DNA of 64,000 nt from JACKDX01 sp964640175 (GCA_964640175.1 CAZXFW010000013.1:4784-68783); one strand, 5' to 3'. Shown: positions 1 through 9,117, counted from the first letter of the stretch. Numbers and translations are program-made. The notes: a model not told the origin generated them from the sequence alone.

Positions 1-306
1 AGCTTGTTGGAAGCTGCGGGTATTCAGGAATACGAAGCTGTGCATATCTGGAACCTTACCCGAGGCAGCCGTTTGATGACGTATGCACTCAAAGCCCCGC
101 GTGATTCAGGCGTGGTTTGCGTTAATGGTGCCGCTGCACATCTCAATGAGCCTGGTGACAAAGTGATTTTGGCGACCTTCGGCCAAATGGATGCGGATGA
201 AGTGCTGGAACATAAGCCCGTGGTGGTACGAGTGGATGCCAACAACCGCATGATTGGACGCCAATCCGAGAGGCCAGGGCCCATGATGCCGAAAGCACTA
301 CACTAA
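1..306 (+). CDS. panD: Aspartate 1-decarboxylase, C-terminal part (5' end outside window)
   Basis: This is the last ~101 codons of PanD, the pyruvoyl enzyme that decarboxylates L-aspartate to beta-alanine for pantothenate and CoA synthesis. The visible part carries the family signatures LLEAAGI, the IWN strand, RLMTYA and VCVNGAAAHL. PanD is normally about 120-130 residues, so only the N-terminus is missing, including the Gly-Ser self-cleavage site that makes the pyruvoyl group. The reading frame is open from base 1; the TTG at base 4 is an internal leucine and not the start. The gene is followed by the tRNA-Leu gene 58 bases downstream. Confidence 0.93.
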   Translation, partial: SLLEAAGIQEYEAVHIWNLTRGSRLMTYALKAPRDSGVVCVNGAAAHLNEPGDKVILATFGQMDADEVLEHKPVVVRVDANNRMIGRQSERPGPMMPKALH

Positions 307-364
307 ATCGTTGGAGAAGAGTACAGTTCGCCGCTCTTTACGCCTTGTGAGATTGTGGCGATTG

Positions 365-449
365 GCCGGGGTGGCGGAATGGCAGACGCGGAAGACTTAA
401 AATCTTCTATCGATAACTCGATGTGCGGGTTCGAGTCCCGCCCCCGGCA
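365..449 (+). tRNA. tRNA-Leu (anticodon UAA)
   Basis: The 7-bp acceptor stem pairs GCCGGGG (365-371) with CCCCGGC (442-448), with A449 as discriminator. The anticodon stem GAAGA/TCTTC (391-395/403-407) encloses loop CTTAAAA, placing anticodon TAA at 398-400. The T arm is GCGGG-TTCGAGT-CCCGC at 425-441. A long variable arm lies between, as expected for a class II leucine tRNA of 85 nt. CCA is not encoded. It reads UUA and UUG codons. Confidence 0.97.
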
Positions 450-476
450 CTCGTTGTAGTTGAGTTCTTGAGGTGG

Positions 477-1385
477 TTAGGTAAAGGCAACCAGCTTGGA
501 GAACTCGCGATAGCGTGAGTCGATATCGTTGCGTTTGATAGCATGCAATCGAGAGGCTCCCACGCCTTCGACACCAAAGGATGCCACGGCTGAGCCGTAG
601 ATCACGGCTTGGCGCAAGACCTCAGGCGAGGCTGAGCCATGAAGGGCAACCCAGCCAATAAAGCCCCCTGCAAAACAGTCTCCAGCGCCTGTCGGATCGA
701 TAACTTGTTTAAGAGGGTATGCAGGAGCAAAAAAGATCTCGTTATCATGAAACAACAAGGCGCCATATTCCCCGCGTTTGATAACGACAGTGGTTGGTCC
801 CATGGAATGCATGATGCGGGCGGCTTCAACCAGGTTGTAGGTGCAAGCCAGTTCACGGGCTTCTTCTTCATTGATGACAAGAACATCCACCCGTTCAAGT
901 GTTTGACGTAATTGGGGCAACGCTCCTTTGATCCAATAGTTCATGGTATCCGCAACGACCAAGGTTGGTTTTTTGACCTGTTCTAAAACGGACAGTTGCA
1001 ATGTGGGATCGATGTTGCCCAAGAGAACAAACTCAGAATCCCGATATGCGTCTGGCAATACGGGGGAAAAGTCTGCAAAGACGTTGAGATCGGTCCGGAT
1101 CGTTTCTCTGGAGCTGAGGTTACTTGCGTAACGTCCTTCCCAGTGGAAGGTTTTCCCTTCGCGGTGCTCAAGGCCTGTAAGGTCGATGCCTCGTTGGTGC
1201 AATTGGTCAAGTGTGGCCGACGGGAAGTCCTGGCCTACGACGGCGACCAAACGCATCGGTGTAAACAATGCCCCAGAGAGAGCGGCATACAAGGCTGCTC
1301 CACCCGCAATGTGAGGGTGCTGGCCACACGGTAGGTGCAGGGTGTCAAATGCGACGGAACCGACGACGAGTACAGGTGACGACAT
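477..1385 (-). CDS. PfkB-family carbohydrate kinase
   Basis: A 302-residue sugar or nucleoside kinase of the ribokinase/PfkB fold. The N-terminus has the family opening VGSVAFDTL and the substrate-binding GGAALYAA segment. Near the C-terminus is the PfkB signature DPTGAGDCFAGG, whose GAGD supplies the anion hole and the catalytic aspartate. Substrate cannot be told from sequence. The ATG at 1385 gives a normal family length. It is the last gene of a minus-strand run with anmK and the KdsC-like phosphatase, which suggests a role in handling a recycled sugar, but that link is inference. Confidence 0.85.
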   Translation of the reverse strand: MSSPVLVVGSVAFDTLHLPCGQHPHIAGGAALYAALSGALFTPMRLVAVVGQDFPSATLDQLHQRGIDLTGLEHREGKTFHWEGRYASNLSSRETIRTDLNVFADFSPVLPDAYRDSEFVLLGNIDPTLQLSVLEQVKKPTLVVADTMNYWIKGALPQLRQTLERVDVLVINEEEARELACTYNLVEAARIMHSMGPTTVVIKRGEYGALLFHDNEIFFAPAYPLKQVIDPTGAGDCFAGGFIGWVALHGSASPEVLRQAVIYGSAVASFGVEGVGASRLHAIKRNDIDSRYREFSKLVAFT

Positions 1386-1464
1386 GGCAAGCCTGCCCTC
1401 GTAACAGAGCTACGAGGAGGTTTCAAGCTGGATCGTGCAGGATTCGTTTGGGCTGAAAACACCT

Positions 1465-2628
1465 TCAGGCCATCGCGATTTCACCACAAATTACCTCTGT
1501 ATGTGCTCCTGTTGCGGCAGAAATCGTGCCCGGACGGCCCGACAACGTCTCATTGGCCAAGATGGCAAACGCCATGGCTTCTTTGGCGTCCGTCATGCGT
1601 GGGTCCGGATGGATGGTTACCTCGATATCCAATGTCGCTAAAAGCGACTTCAGACGCGTCATCAGTGTGGGGTTGCGGACACCGCCCCCACTGACAAGGA
1701 CGCGCTTGAGTGAGGGTGTGCTTGGTAAGACAAAACAACGGTAGGCTTCTTTGATAGTTTGTGCAGACAGTTCGACTGCCGTTCTTAAAAGATCCACGAG
1801 GGCATACGACTCGAAATCAGGGCTATCCAGCATGTTTCCCCATGACGTATACCCTGCACTTTTAGGTGGGGGCTGTTTGAAGAAGGAATGGTCAAGCCAA
1901 CGTTCAAGTACAGCCGTCAGTACGTGGCCTTGGGATGAATAACGCCCATCAAAGTCGATGGCGGTATTGTTTTCAGGAATACGAGCAGCGAGTGTGTCGA
2001 TCCAATGATTGGCCGGGCCGGTATCAAAGGCATAGAGCGAGGCGCGAGTTTCTCCGAGAACGGTGACGTTGGAGATGTTTCCAAGGTTATGAAGTGCAAG
2101 AGGCTTGGGCTCGGCTTTAAACATGAGATAGTCAGCCAAGGGCACTAAAGGAGCGCCATGGCCGTTTGCTGCCATGTCACGTTGTCGAAAATTACCTATG
2201 GTGGTGATGCCCGTATGGTGTGCGATGACAGAGGGAGATCCGATTTGCAAGGTTGAGCCTGGATGTTCTGTAGGAGGAACATGCACCAGCGTTTGACCAT
2301 GGCTGCCAATGGCATCGATGCGTTCACGGGCGATATGATGTGTTTTTAGAAACTGATTGACTGCAGAAGCAAACGCTTCGGCGACAGCGACATTCAGTAT
2401 GCATACATGCTCCGCTGAACCTTGTCGTGCTGTTAGCAAACGTTGCCGCAGGTTTGAAGAATAGGGGACGTAGTCGGTTTCTAGCAAATCGATATCAAGC
2501 GTGGGGTAGCTCCCCGCGATGTGGACCATGGCAATATCAATGCCGTCCATGCTCATGCCAGACATCAAGCCAATAAGGGTGCGCTCCTTTTTTTGGAGAG
2601 TGGCAATGAATCGCTCAAGAGGTTGCAT
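1465..2628 (-). CDS. anmK: Anhydro-N-acetylmuramic acid kinase
   Basis: AnmK hydrolyses the 1,6-anhydro ring of anhydro-MurNAc released during cell-wall turnover and phosphorylates it, giving MurNAc-6-phosphate in the cytoplasm. The 387-residue length fits the family. The N-terminal phosphate-binding motif LIGLMSGMSMDGID is intact, as are the AIGSHGQTLVH segment and the DTGPANHWID segment with the catalytic-region aspartate, and a C-terminal SGGGVRNP nucleotide-binding motif. Its start overlaps the end of the upstream KdsC-like phosphatase gene by 14 bases, which indicates translational coupling. No MurQ etherase is visible nearby. Confidence 0.95.
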   Translation of the reverse strand: MQPLERFIATLQKKERTLIGLMSGMSMDGIDIAMVHIAGSYPTLDIDLLETDYVPYSSNLRQRLLTARQGSAEHVCILNVAVAEAFASAVNQFLKTHHIARERIDAIGSHGQTLVHVPPTEHPGSTLQIGSPSVIAHHTGITTIGNFRQRDMAANGHGAPLVPLADYLMFKAEPKPLALHNLGNISNVTVLGETRASLYAFDTGPANHWIDTLAARIPENNTAIDFDGRYSSQGHVLTAVLERWLDHSFFKQPPPKSAGYTSWGNMLDSPDFESYALVDLLRTAVELSAQTIKEAYRCFVLPSTPSLKRVLVSGGGVRNPTLMTRLKSLLATLDIEVTIHPDPRMTDAKEAMAFAILANETLSGRPGTISAATGAHTEVICGEIAMA

Positions 2629-3100
2629 GAAAAATCAATTGTTCGAGCTCTTCCATCACGTGATCGCCTCCTTTGGCTTGCGTCACATAGCTGGCCAATC
2701 GCAGGGCTTCAGGATGGGCGTCGTTTACTGCGCAGCCCAGTCCCACACGTTGAAACACCGCACCGTCACCAAGGCCATCACCCACGTAGCACATGGCATC
2801 AAAAGGCACCTGAAATGTCGTTGCGATCTCGTCCAATGCGGACACTTTGTCTTTGACGCCCATCCAACGCGTGCTCAAGCCAAGCAACTCCATCCGTTGT
2901 TTTGCCGATAAGGTTTGGTTGGCCGAAAGAGGGACGATCGGCAATCCTCGTGCTTTCATGCGTAGAATGGCCTCGCCATCACGGACGCTGTAGCGTTGGA
3001 CCCAGCCGATTTCTGGCCCTTGCCACCATGTGCGAGCGTCTGTGAGCGTGCCATCCACGTCCAACGCTAAGAGCTTAACGTTAGGAAATGTCATAGGCAT
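2615..3100 (-). CDS. KdsC-like HAD phosphatase with an altered substrate pocket
   Basis: A 161-residue C0-type HAD phosphatase resembling KdsC (KDO-8-phosphate phosphatase). HAD motif I is LALDVDGTLTD with nucleophile D14 and acid D16. Motif II is Ser59 in PLSANQT, replacing the usual ITGR. Lys85 (VKDK) and the metal aspartates D108 and D112 (GDGLGD) are kept, but the second Asp of the usual GDD is Gly109. The arginine of the GR motif, which contacts the KDO carboxylate in KdsC, is absent, so the substrate is probably not KDO-8-phosphate. The overlap with anmK points to a sugar phosphate in peptidoglycan recycling, possibly MurNAc-6-phosphate. That assignment is inference. Confidence 0.82.
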   Translation of the reverse strand: MPMTFPNVKLLALDVDGTLTDARTWWQGPEIGWVQRYSVRDGEAILRMKARGLPIVPLSANQTLSAKQRMELLGLSTRWMGVKDKVSALDEIATTFQVPFDAMCYVGDGLGDGAVFQRVGLGCAVNDAHPEALRLASYVTQAKGGDHVMEELEQLIFHATS

Positions 3101-3112
3101 GGCGATGAGAAC

Positions 3113-3469
3113 TCAGTGACGCTTTTCATCATAAGGAGCTCGCTCGATGTGTAGCCGGAAGTATTTATGGTTACGCTCGATAAAGAGTTCAACATAACTG
3201 CCTACAGGGCCTCTCAGGCGAGATACTACCTGCTCTAGAGTTAGATGCTGCACTTCTTCACCATCCACTTGCAAGATACGATCTCCTTGCTCAAGTCCGG
3301 CCTTGGCCGCAGGTCCATCGGGAGGTACGTCGACGGCGCGTAAGCCATAGGCTTGAGAGAATCGAAACTTGGCATGAACACCACCCTGCCAGTCACTGGT
3401 TGCACAGTGACTCAGGCCTATAAGCCCTCCACATAACAACGCGCCCATGGTCATGCGTACAAGAGTCAT
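3113..3469 (-). CDS. Small exported PDZ-domain protein
   Basis: A 118-residue protein made of an N-terminal export signal and one PDZ domain. The signal has a hydrophobic core, MGALLCGGLIGLSHC; the Cys follows His, a poor lipobox, so lipidation is uncertain. The PDZ domain (about residues 40-110) shows the DGPAAKAGLEQGDRIL and VDGEEV motifs used to bind C-terminal peptides. There is no protease domain. Its ATG overlaps the stop of the upstream vWA lipoprotein gene (ATGA), so the two are probably co-translated and may act together in the periplasm. Confidence 0.75.
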   Translation of the reverse strand: MTLVRMTMGALLCGGLIGLSHCATSDWQGGVHAKFRFSQAYGLRAVDVPPDGPAAKAGLEQGDRILQVDGEEVQHLTLEQVVSRLRGPVGSYVELFIERNHKYFRLHIERAPYDEKRH

Positions 3470-4848
3470 GATTCCTCATCGCCCGCATCGTTTGGAAACA
3501 TGGCTGGCACAATAATACGAAGTATAGGCCGTGTTAATACAATGCCATCACCAATAATCTCAATCGGAACACGGAAGATGTGGGGATAGTCAGGAGCCGA
3601 TGGCAGTAGCGTATTTTCAAGTGAGATACTAAAAGTGAACTCCACCCCTGGGCCCACATCGACAAAGGTGTCAGGCATTCCGTTAAAGGGCGGGCGCAGG
3701 TCTTCACGTTCTGGGATGGCGACATCTGGGGGCGAAGTCGCAGAGGTTGCCTCGATGGAGGTTACAAATCCGATGGGATCGTCAATCACCTGAGCATACA
3801 CGTGTGAAAAGCGTAAGCCGTTGACTAAGCTGACAACAGCATCCACTAACGTATCCGACATTCCCGAGCCATTGCTTTTGATATCGAAGACCAGAGGGCA
3901 TACATCACCGATGGGTGGATTGCTTTCGCCATCCAGGCCTGTTGGGCATGTGTCGTCCGTTGGCTTCATCACAGCATTCGTGGACATCGCCAAAAGCTCG
4001 GGTGTGCTACGTATGGTAGGGTCGCTTACAATGCCTATGGCAAAGACATCAAGCGTATTCAAAGCAGTGATGGCTTCAGCTAGACTATGGGTATCTGGAA
4101 ATACTTCTTCGTAGTCCTCTGGAGTATGAAAGGACGCATCGGTTGCTTGGATAACAACATGCAACGCTTTTTCTCGAAACCCTACGCCACCTAGTGTTCC
4201 ACCTCCTGTAAGCGCTGGACCCTGATAGGCTTTGATCAGTGTCTGATGGTCATGAACGTACCCTTCGCCTGTTGCAATTTGCCACAAGGCTTCTATGCCT
4301 GATTCAGGGTAGTCGCCGCCGTGTCCGAGGGGACTATCCAGCTTGGCCACCGCTTGCTCCACGCGAGTCAAACTGCTGCTGACCGCGGTGTGTAGTGTAT
4401 AAGGACGGTCTGTGGCTATCCCGAAATTAAGGCCAGGGAAGTCTTCGAATTCTGCAACTCCAAAGGATGAGTCCTCGATGCGTGCACGAATCTCAGGGAT
4501 AATGCGTGTCGTCAGCTCGGCCTGGAGGTTATCGATCTCTTCGTAAAAACTACTGGTCGTGTCGATCAGAAATACGATATCTGCCGAGGTAGGAACGGCG
4601 CGTGCATGAAGCGCTTGGACCAGGGGTGGTGCGCCATAAGGCAGCACCACATCGATATCGGCATAGGGTAACTGGGGCTCAGGGCCACGGACTGCGGCAT
4701 CAGACGCATCCGACAAAGAGCCATCATGGCTGGCATCAAGGCCGCTGTCAGGGAGGGTAGGGCCCCCCGGGCGCTCTGCTTTTCCGCAGCCAAGGAGGAA
4801 CAAAAGCGTGCTCAGAGCCAGGACACGGAATCGGAAGTGCCTTGCCAT
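3466..4848 (-). CDS. vWA-domain lipoprotein
   Basis: A 460-residue lipoprotein. The signal peptide ends in LFLLGCGKAE, a good lipobox with Cys21. A Ser/Asp/Ala-rich tether (PDSGLDASHDGSLSDAS) typical of Myxococcota surface proteins follows. A von Willebrand A domain starts at DIVFLIDTTSSF, whose D-T-T-S-S is an acceptable MIDAS metal-site motif, and continues with GGDYPESGIEALW, as in integrin-beta-like vWA domains. The C-terminal ~100 residues look like a beta-sandwich. A binding or adhesion role at the outer membrane is likely; the ligand is unknown. First gene of the minus-strand run down to the PfkB kinase. Confidence 0.8.
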   Translation of the reverse strand: MARHFRFRVLALSTLLFLLGCGKAERPGGPTLPDSGLDASHDGSLSDASDAAVRGPEPQLPYADIDVVLPYGAPPLVQALHARAVPTSADIVFLIDTTSSFYEEIDNLQAELTTRIIPEIRARIEDSSFGVAEFEDFPGLNFGIATDRPYTLHTAVSSSLTRVEQAVAKLDSPLGHGGDYPESGIEALWQIATGEGYVHDHQTLIKAYQGPALTGGGTLGGVGFREKALHVVIQATDASFHTPEDYEEVFPDTHSLAEAITALNTLDVFAIGIVSDPTIRSTPELLAMSTNAVMKPTDDTCPTGLDGESNPPIGDVCPLVFDIKSNGSGMSDTLVDAVVSLVNGLRFSHVYAQVIDDPIGFVTSIEATSATSPPDVAIPEREDLRPPFNGMPDTFVDVGPGVEFTFSISLENTLLPSAPDYPHIFRVPIEIIGDGIVLTRPILRIIVPAMFPNDAGDEES

Positions 4849-4985
4849 TCCTATAGCTTACGGGGAAAAACGCTGGCTGTCTTTCTCTTAGAAGGCTACC
4901 CTGATGTTTGACACCCTCGGGTGAGCCGCTACGATAAAAACAGGCTGGGTGCCTGCATGCATGCAGGCGGAGGAGCACATGTCAC

Positions 4986-6467
4986 ATGTATCAACTCGTC
5001 ATTGTAGATGACGAGGGCAAAACGATGGTGGTGCCTTTGTTCGATGATGTCGTGACTATCGGACGTAAGGAAGGCAATACTATCCATTTGCCTGAGCGAA
5101 ACATTTCGCGTTTTCATGCCAAGCTGACTCGGATGGATGGCCAATTGCGCGTTGAAGATTTCAGCTCCTATACAGGTGTCATCGTCAACGGCAAACGCGT
5201 TCACGGAAAAGCTGTTCTTAGCGCAGGTGATCGTTTGACCATAGGGGACTATCGCATGGTGTTGCAGATGGACCCTGATCTCCATGCGGCACATGCTCAG
5301 TCGGCCCATGGCCGTATCACGGTGCCTGAAGTTCCTTTAGGTGGCGCACTTCCGGAGCCATTCCAAACCATGCCGGATATCAGGCCGCGTTCGTCGTTCA
5401 GCGCTCACGAAGAGCGTGCCACGGCTCCAGATCCCATGTTGCCTATGACGCGCCTTCCTTTGGTGGTGGCGTTTGGGATTATTGTGACTGCAGCGATGTT
5501 TGCAGGACTGATGGTGTACAACGCGTATCAAGATCGCCAACGTGTGGCTCATGAAACGACTGCAGGGACAGCCATGATCGAATCGGGGCAGCAGTTTTGG
5601 GGAGCGCTACGAGACTGCCAACAGGCGCTTCAATCGCAAGATTATGCGCATGCGGTGGCGTTTGGGCATAAAGCGCAAGAGCTTCGTCCCGATAACGAGC
5701 AGGCGCAGGCATGCCGCGAAGCGGCCGTGCGGGCGCAACAAGAACAATTGGCCTTTGAGCAAGGAAAGGCCATGTTTGAAGCCGGTCGTATCGAAGATGC
5801 GTATGCGCACTTCCAACAGGCGCTTGGTGAAAGCAGTGCGTTTTGGAGTCATAACGAAGTGATCGAAACTGCACGGCAGTACGCAACGTTGCGATTGGAG
5901 CAAGCTCAGAAGCAGTTACGTACCAGCCCTGAGATTGCGCGCAGTGTTGTTAACGAAATCCTTTCCATGCATCTGGCGCCTATTCATGTTCGTAACGAAG
6001 CACAAGCTCTTAATGACAAACTTCAAGGGAGCAAACCAAAAGCTCCGAAGCTCGTTGTGGCTGAAGCAAGCCCTAAGCCGTCTTCTTCACCCGAGGCCAG
6101 TCTCGTCACTGCAGCCACGACAGCTCAAGCGCCTGCTCCGCCGCCACCAAGCGCTACGCAGCCTGTGCCGCCTTCGCCAGCCCCGGTGGTGGTGGTTGCT
6201 GCCAAAGAGACGGAGACAGCGGCTACGGGGCTAGCGGCTGCAAGGGTGTGTTTGGAGCGAGGGGACAACGCCTGTGCGCTTTCTGCGCTTCGACGGGCCA
6301 GCTCTCCGGCTGAACTTGCGCTCCGGATTGCGACATACCGCCAGATGGGCAATACCGAGGCGGCGATGCGGGACATGGAAGTGTACATCCACCGATACCC
6401 CACCGATACCCGGGCAATCGAGTATCGGGAGTTTATCCGTTTGCGCAATGGTGCCCCAGCGCCCTGA
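4986..6467 (+). CDS. FHA domain membrane protein with TPR-like repeats
   Basis: 493 residues in three parts. An N-terminal FHA phosphothreonine-binding domain (about 20-100) keeps the critical GRKEGN, SRFHAKL and NGKRVHG motifs. A single membrane segment lies near 160-180 (TRLPLVVAFGIIVTAAMFAG). A C-terminal helical TPR-like region follows, interrupted by a Pro/Ala-rich linker around 360-410, with another helical repeat block after it. The FHA part would face the cytoplasm and recognise a Ser/Thr-phosphorylated partner; the TPR part would be periplasmic. No kinase gene is visible in the window. The start at 4986 is preceded by a GGAGGAG sequence about 10 bases upstream. Confidence 0.82.
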   Translation: MYQLVIVDDEGKTMVVPLFDDVVTIGRKEGNTIHLPERNISRFHAKLTRMDGQLRVEDFSSYTGVIVNGKRVHGKAVLSAGDRLTIGDYRMVLQMDPDLHAAHAQSAHGRITVPEVPLGGALPEPFQTMPDIRPRSSFSAHEERATAPDPMLPMTRLPLVVAFGIIVTAAMFAGLMVYNAYQDRQRVAHETTAGTAMIESGQQFWGALRDCQQALQSQDYAHAVAFGHKAQELRPDNEQAQACREAAVRAQQEQLAFEQGKAMFEAGRIEDAYAHFQQALGESSAFWSHNEVIETARQYATLRLEQAQKQLRTSPEIARSVVNEILSMHLAPIHVRNEAQALNDKLQGSKPKAPKLVVAEASPKPSSSPEASLVTAATTAQAPAPPPPSATQPVPPSPAPVVVVAAKETETAATGLAAARVCLERGDNACALSALRRASSPAELALRIATYRQMGNTEAAMRDMEVYIHRYPTDTRAIEYREFIRLRNGAPAP

Positions 6468-6547
6468 CAAGGTGGTGATTTGGTTGACATGCCCCTACAG
6501 TTGAAAGATACTGTCATAACTTCTGCACTGTTTGAGACAGACGAATC

Positions 6548-8536
6548 ATGCCTGAGTTTGCAGCACTCCGCTGCTTTGAGCGACGCCTTTTAGTAGTTAT
6601 TGCCCTTCTATTGGGGGGCTTGGCAATGCTTCCTAGCGTTGCGCAGGCGCAAGCGGGCAAGCTTAACCAAGGCGGCATGGATCTGCATTTATTCCGCCCA
6701 GCCGTCGATTCCAAAGGTCATTTTTCCGTCAACGGCAGTGAGATCTTGGGCCATCTCGACTATAGCTTCGGGCTAGTTTTGGATGGTGGCTTTGGGATGT
6801 TGCCCTACCGAGGCTTTGTCAACGATGCAAGCCGTCCTTCGGCCAATGCCGAGCGGGAAGATCGCATCGTCGATGCCCTGCTTACAGGGACCTTTCATTT
6901 GAACTTGGGGTTATTCAATTGGGGCGTGATCGGCATTCAGCTTCCTGTCCAAGGGGTAGGTGGCTCGAACATCACCGTTCCTGGCGTATACAACGATGGG
7001 GCTCGAGGCCTGAACTACCAAGGCTTAGGCAACATCGCATTTCATGCCAAAGTGCGCATGTTGCGCTCGGACCGTGATGCGGTCGGTCTTGCTGCGTTGC
7101 TTAACGTGGGCCTTCCCACAGGTTCCCCCGAAGAGTTTGCGGGCGATCCAGGCGTCTCTTTATGGCCCAGCCTGGCGTTGGAGTGGTGGCCCGTACGCCC
7201 GGTGCGCTTGGGTGCCAACGTGGGTTACCGTTACATCTCTGGGGATGGAGCGTCTTTTCCCATTGCAGGGCGAACGGATCCCACAGCAACCAATGCGATT
7301 ACTCCGGGTATCACGGATGCAGGCCACACGATTACCTATGATGATCTCATCACGTTTGGAGTGGGCGCCAGCTTTCGTATTTTCCCCCCAGTGGATCTTG
7401 TGGCGGAATTTTACGGCAACCAAATCTACAACCAAATTGGCGACAGAGGCGCGTTGGCCATGGAAACGGTCGGCGGGTTAAAGATCTTCGTCGAGCGTAA
7501 CAGCTACCTCATGATTGGTGGCGGCATTGGCATTCCGAACGACGGGTTTTCAGCGCCCAAAGCGCGTGCCATCGTCGGATTTATCTTTGAGCCTTCCGTG
7601 CGCGATCGTGATGGGGATGGCATCAAAGATGACATCGACAAGTGCCCCGATGAGCCCGAAGACTTCGACGGTTTTGAGGACGAAGACGGCTGTCCCGATC
7701 CTGATAACGACAAAGATGGCATCTTGGACGTGGATGATGACTGCCCGCTTATCCCTGAAGACAAAGACGGCGATCAAGATGAAGATGGCTGTCCGGAGGG
7801 TGAAGAGGGTGATCGCGATGGTGATGGCATCCTGGACAGTGTGGATGAATGTCCTGACGAGCCCGAAGATTTCGATGGGTTTGAGGATGAAGACGGCTGT
7901 CCCGATCCTGACAACGACAAAGATGGCATCCTAGATAAAGACGACATGTGTCCCAACGATCCTGAAGACAAGGATGGCTTTGAGGATCAAGACGGCTGTC
8001 CCGATCCCGACAACGACAAAGATCGGATTCTGGATGTCGACGATGCGTGTCCCAATAAGCCCGAAACCTATAATGGATTTGAAGACGAAGACGGCTGTCC
8101 TGACAAAGGCAGTGTCATCGTGGAAGAAAACCGCATTCTAATCTTGGAAAAGATTTACTTTGAAACCAACAGTGCGGAAATCCAAAAGCGCAGTATTCCT
8201 ATTGTGGATGCACTTGCCGCCACTCTGGCAGGCAATCCACAGATCAAGAAAATCGAGATTCAAGGCCATGCAGACGAGCGTTCCAGCGATGCCTACAATA
8301 TTCGGCTTACCAAAGCGCGTGCAGCGTCGGTTCGAGAGGCGTTGGTAGATCGTGGAATAGACCCCAATCGAATGAGGAGTGCGGGTTATGGTGAGCGTTG
8401 TCCGGTGGATCCAAAGCACAATGAAGCTGCATGGGAGAAGAATCGCCGGGTGGAATTCAAGATTCTTGAAACGGATCAAGGGCCGACGAACGTACAGGTG
8501 GTCTGCCCGGCTGGTCGCAGTTTAATGCCTAAATAG
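6548..8536 (+). CDS. OmpA-family outer membrane protein with thrombospondin type 3 repeats
   Basis: 662 residues. A signal peptide (to about residue 36, SVAQAQA) precedes a predicted N-terminal beta-barrel of about 300 residues. Acidic thrombospondin-3 repeats of the form DxDxDGxxDxxDxCP follow (about residues 350-520) and should bind Ca2+ and stiffen the linker. The C-terminal OmpA domain has IYFETNSAEI and GHADERSSDAYNIRL, keeping the Asp and Arg that bind diaminopimelate of peptidoglycan. It probably tethers the outer membrane to the cell wall and may act as a porin. This architecture is common in Myxococcota and Bacteroidota. Confidence 0.92.
   Translation: MPEFAALRCFERRLLVVIALLLGGLAMLPSVAQAQAGKLNQGGMDLHLFRPAVDSKGHFSVNGSEILGHLDYSFGLVLDGGFGMLPYRGFVNDASRPSANAEREDRIVDALLTGTFHLNLGLFNWGVIGIQLPVQGVGGSNITVPGVYNDGARGLNYQGLGNIAFHAKVRMLRSDRDAVGLAALLNVGLPTGSPEEFAGDPGVSLWPSLALEWWPVRPVRLGANVGYRYISGDGASFPIAGRTDPTATNAITPGITDAGHTITYDDLITFGVGASFRIFPPVDLVAEFYGNQIYNQIGDRGALAMETVGGLKIFVERNSYLMIGGGIGIPNDGFSAPKARAIVGFIFEPSVRDRDGDGIKDDIDKCPDEPEDFDGFEDEDGCPDPDNDKDGILDVDDDCPLIPEDKDGDQDEDGCPEGEEGDRDGDGILDSVDECPDEPEDFDGFEDEDGCPDPDNDKDGILDKDDMCPNDPEDKDGFEDQDGCPDPDNDKDRILDVDDACPNKPETYNGFEDEDGCPDKGSVIVEENRILILEKIYFETNSAEIQKRSIPIVDALAATLAGNPQIKKIEIQGHADERSSDAYNIRLTKARAASVREALVDRGIDPNRMRSAGYGERCPVDPKHNEAAWEKNRRVEFKILETDQGPTNVQVVCPAGRSLMPK
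7600..8104 (+). repeat. Tandem DNA repeat encoding TSP3 calcium-binding units
   Basis: The segment holds near-identical copies of a Cys-Pro-Asp coding unit. The core GACGGCTGTCCCGATCC recurs near 7684, 7891 and 7991, followed each time by GATAACGACAAAGAT or GACAACGACAAAGAT. Copies differ mostly at third codon positions. It lies wholly inside the OmpA-family gene and is a coding repeat. Repeat number could vary between strains. Confidence 0.85.
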
Positions 8537-8544
8537 TATAATCC

Positions 8545-9117
8545 ATGTCTAAGACTGAGTTCGCAGAAGTAATCCAAGCGGCAATCCTATCGCTGCCACA
8601 GGATTGCAAAGCTTGTCTACGTGTGGTGGAAGATCCTGATTTGGAAGACAGTGATCGCATGGCTGTTGCAGGGGCCTTGCTGCATGTGCTTTCAGGTGCA
8701 AACGTGATTCCCGGCATGCGAGGATTGTTGAGCTATGTGGACGATGTATTGGTGTTGCGTTTGGTGTTGGAGCGCATTACCCAAGCTGCACCTGAGGTGA
8801 TGGCTCGTCACGGTGAAGAGTTTCCAGAAGTTCTGGGGTGCATGGCAGAGCAGCTTGCCGTAGCCAGGGCCTACCTTGGCGATTTAATGCGTGTACTTGA
8901 GCACGCTGCCGGTAGTGTCACTAAGCTCAACTACCATGGGCACGCGGCGACCGATTGTGTCACCGATCCTGAGGGAGCCACATGGTTATATGACACGGTT
9001 CAGGAAGCCATGGTGGATCAGTTTGATTTTGATGAAGAAGAGGTGGCTCGAGAGACTAAAAATATCGAGCAAATCCGTGCGCCGTTGGCTCAACGCGCCA
9101 GCATGTTGGGGGCCTAG
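8545..9117 (+). CDS. DUF1232 (YkvA)-like small protein
   Basis: 190 residues with no signal peptide. The segment around residues 45-75 (NVIPGMRGLLSYVDDVLVL) resembles the DUF1232/YkvA core, which normally reads DxIPDxIPxxGxxDD. The conserved IP, the Gly/Tyr and the DD are kept, but the first aspartates are not. Function of that family is not established. The C-terminal 100 residues are acidic and helical. It lies 8 bases after the OmpA-family gene and is probably co-transcribed with it. The family assignment is tentative. Confidence 0.55.
   Translation: MSKTEFAEVIQAAILSLPQDCKACLRVVEDPDLEDSDRMAVAGALLHVLSGANVIPGMRGLLSYVDDVLVLRLVLERITQAAPEVMARHGEEFPEVLGCMAEQLAVARAYLGDLMRVLEHAAGSVTKLNYHGHAATDCVTDPEGATWLYDTVQEAMVDQFDFDEEEVARETKNIEQIRAPLAQRASMLGA

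Noticed and set aside
6125..6517. Antisense open frame opposite the Pro/Ala linker of the FHA protein
   Set aside because: Arises from the Pro/Ala-rich codons; no ribosome site or similarity.
7515..7934. Long open frame in another register inside the OmpA repeats
   Set aside because: The Asp-rich TSP3 repeat sets codon bias in all frames; the OmpA frame has the signal, barrel and C-terminal domain.
7600..8104. CRISPR-like tandem repeat
   Set aside because: Units are in-frame protein repeats with no spacers of unrelated sequence and no cas genes nearby.
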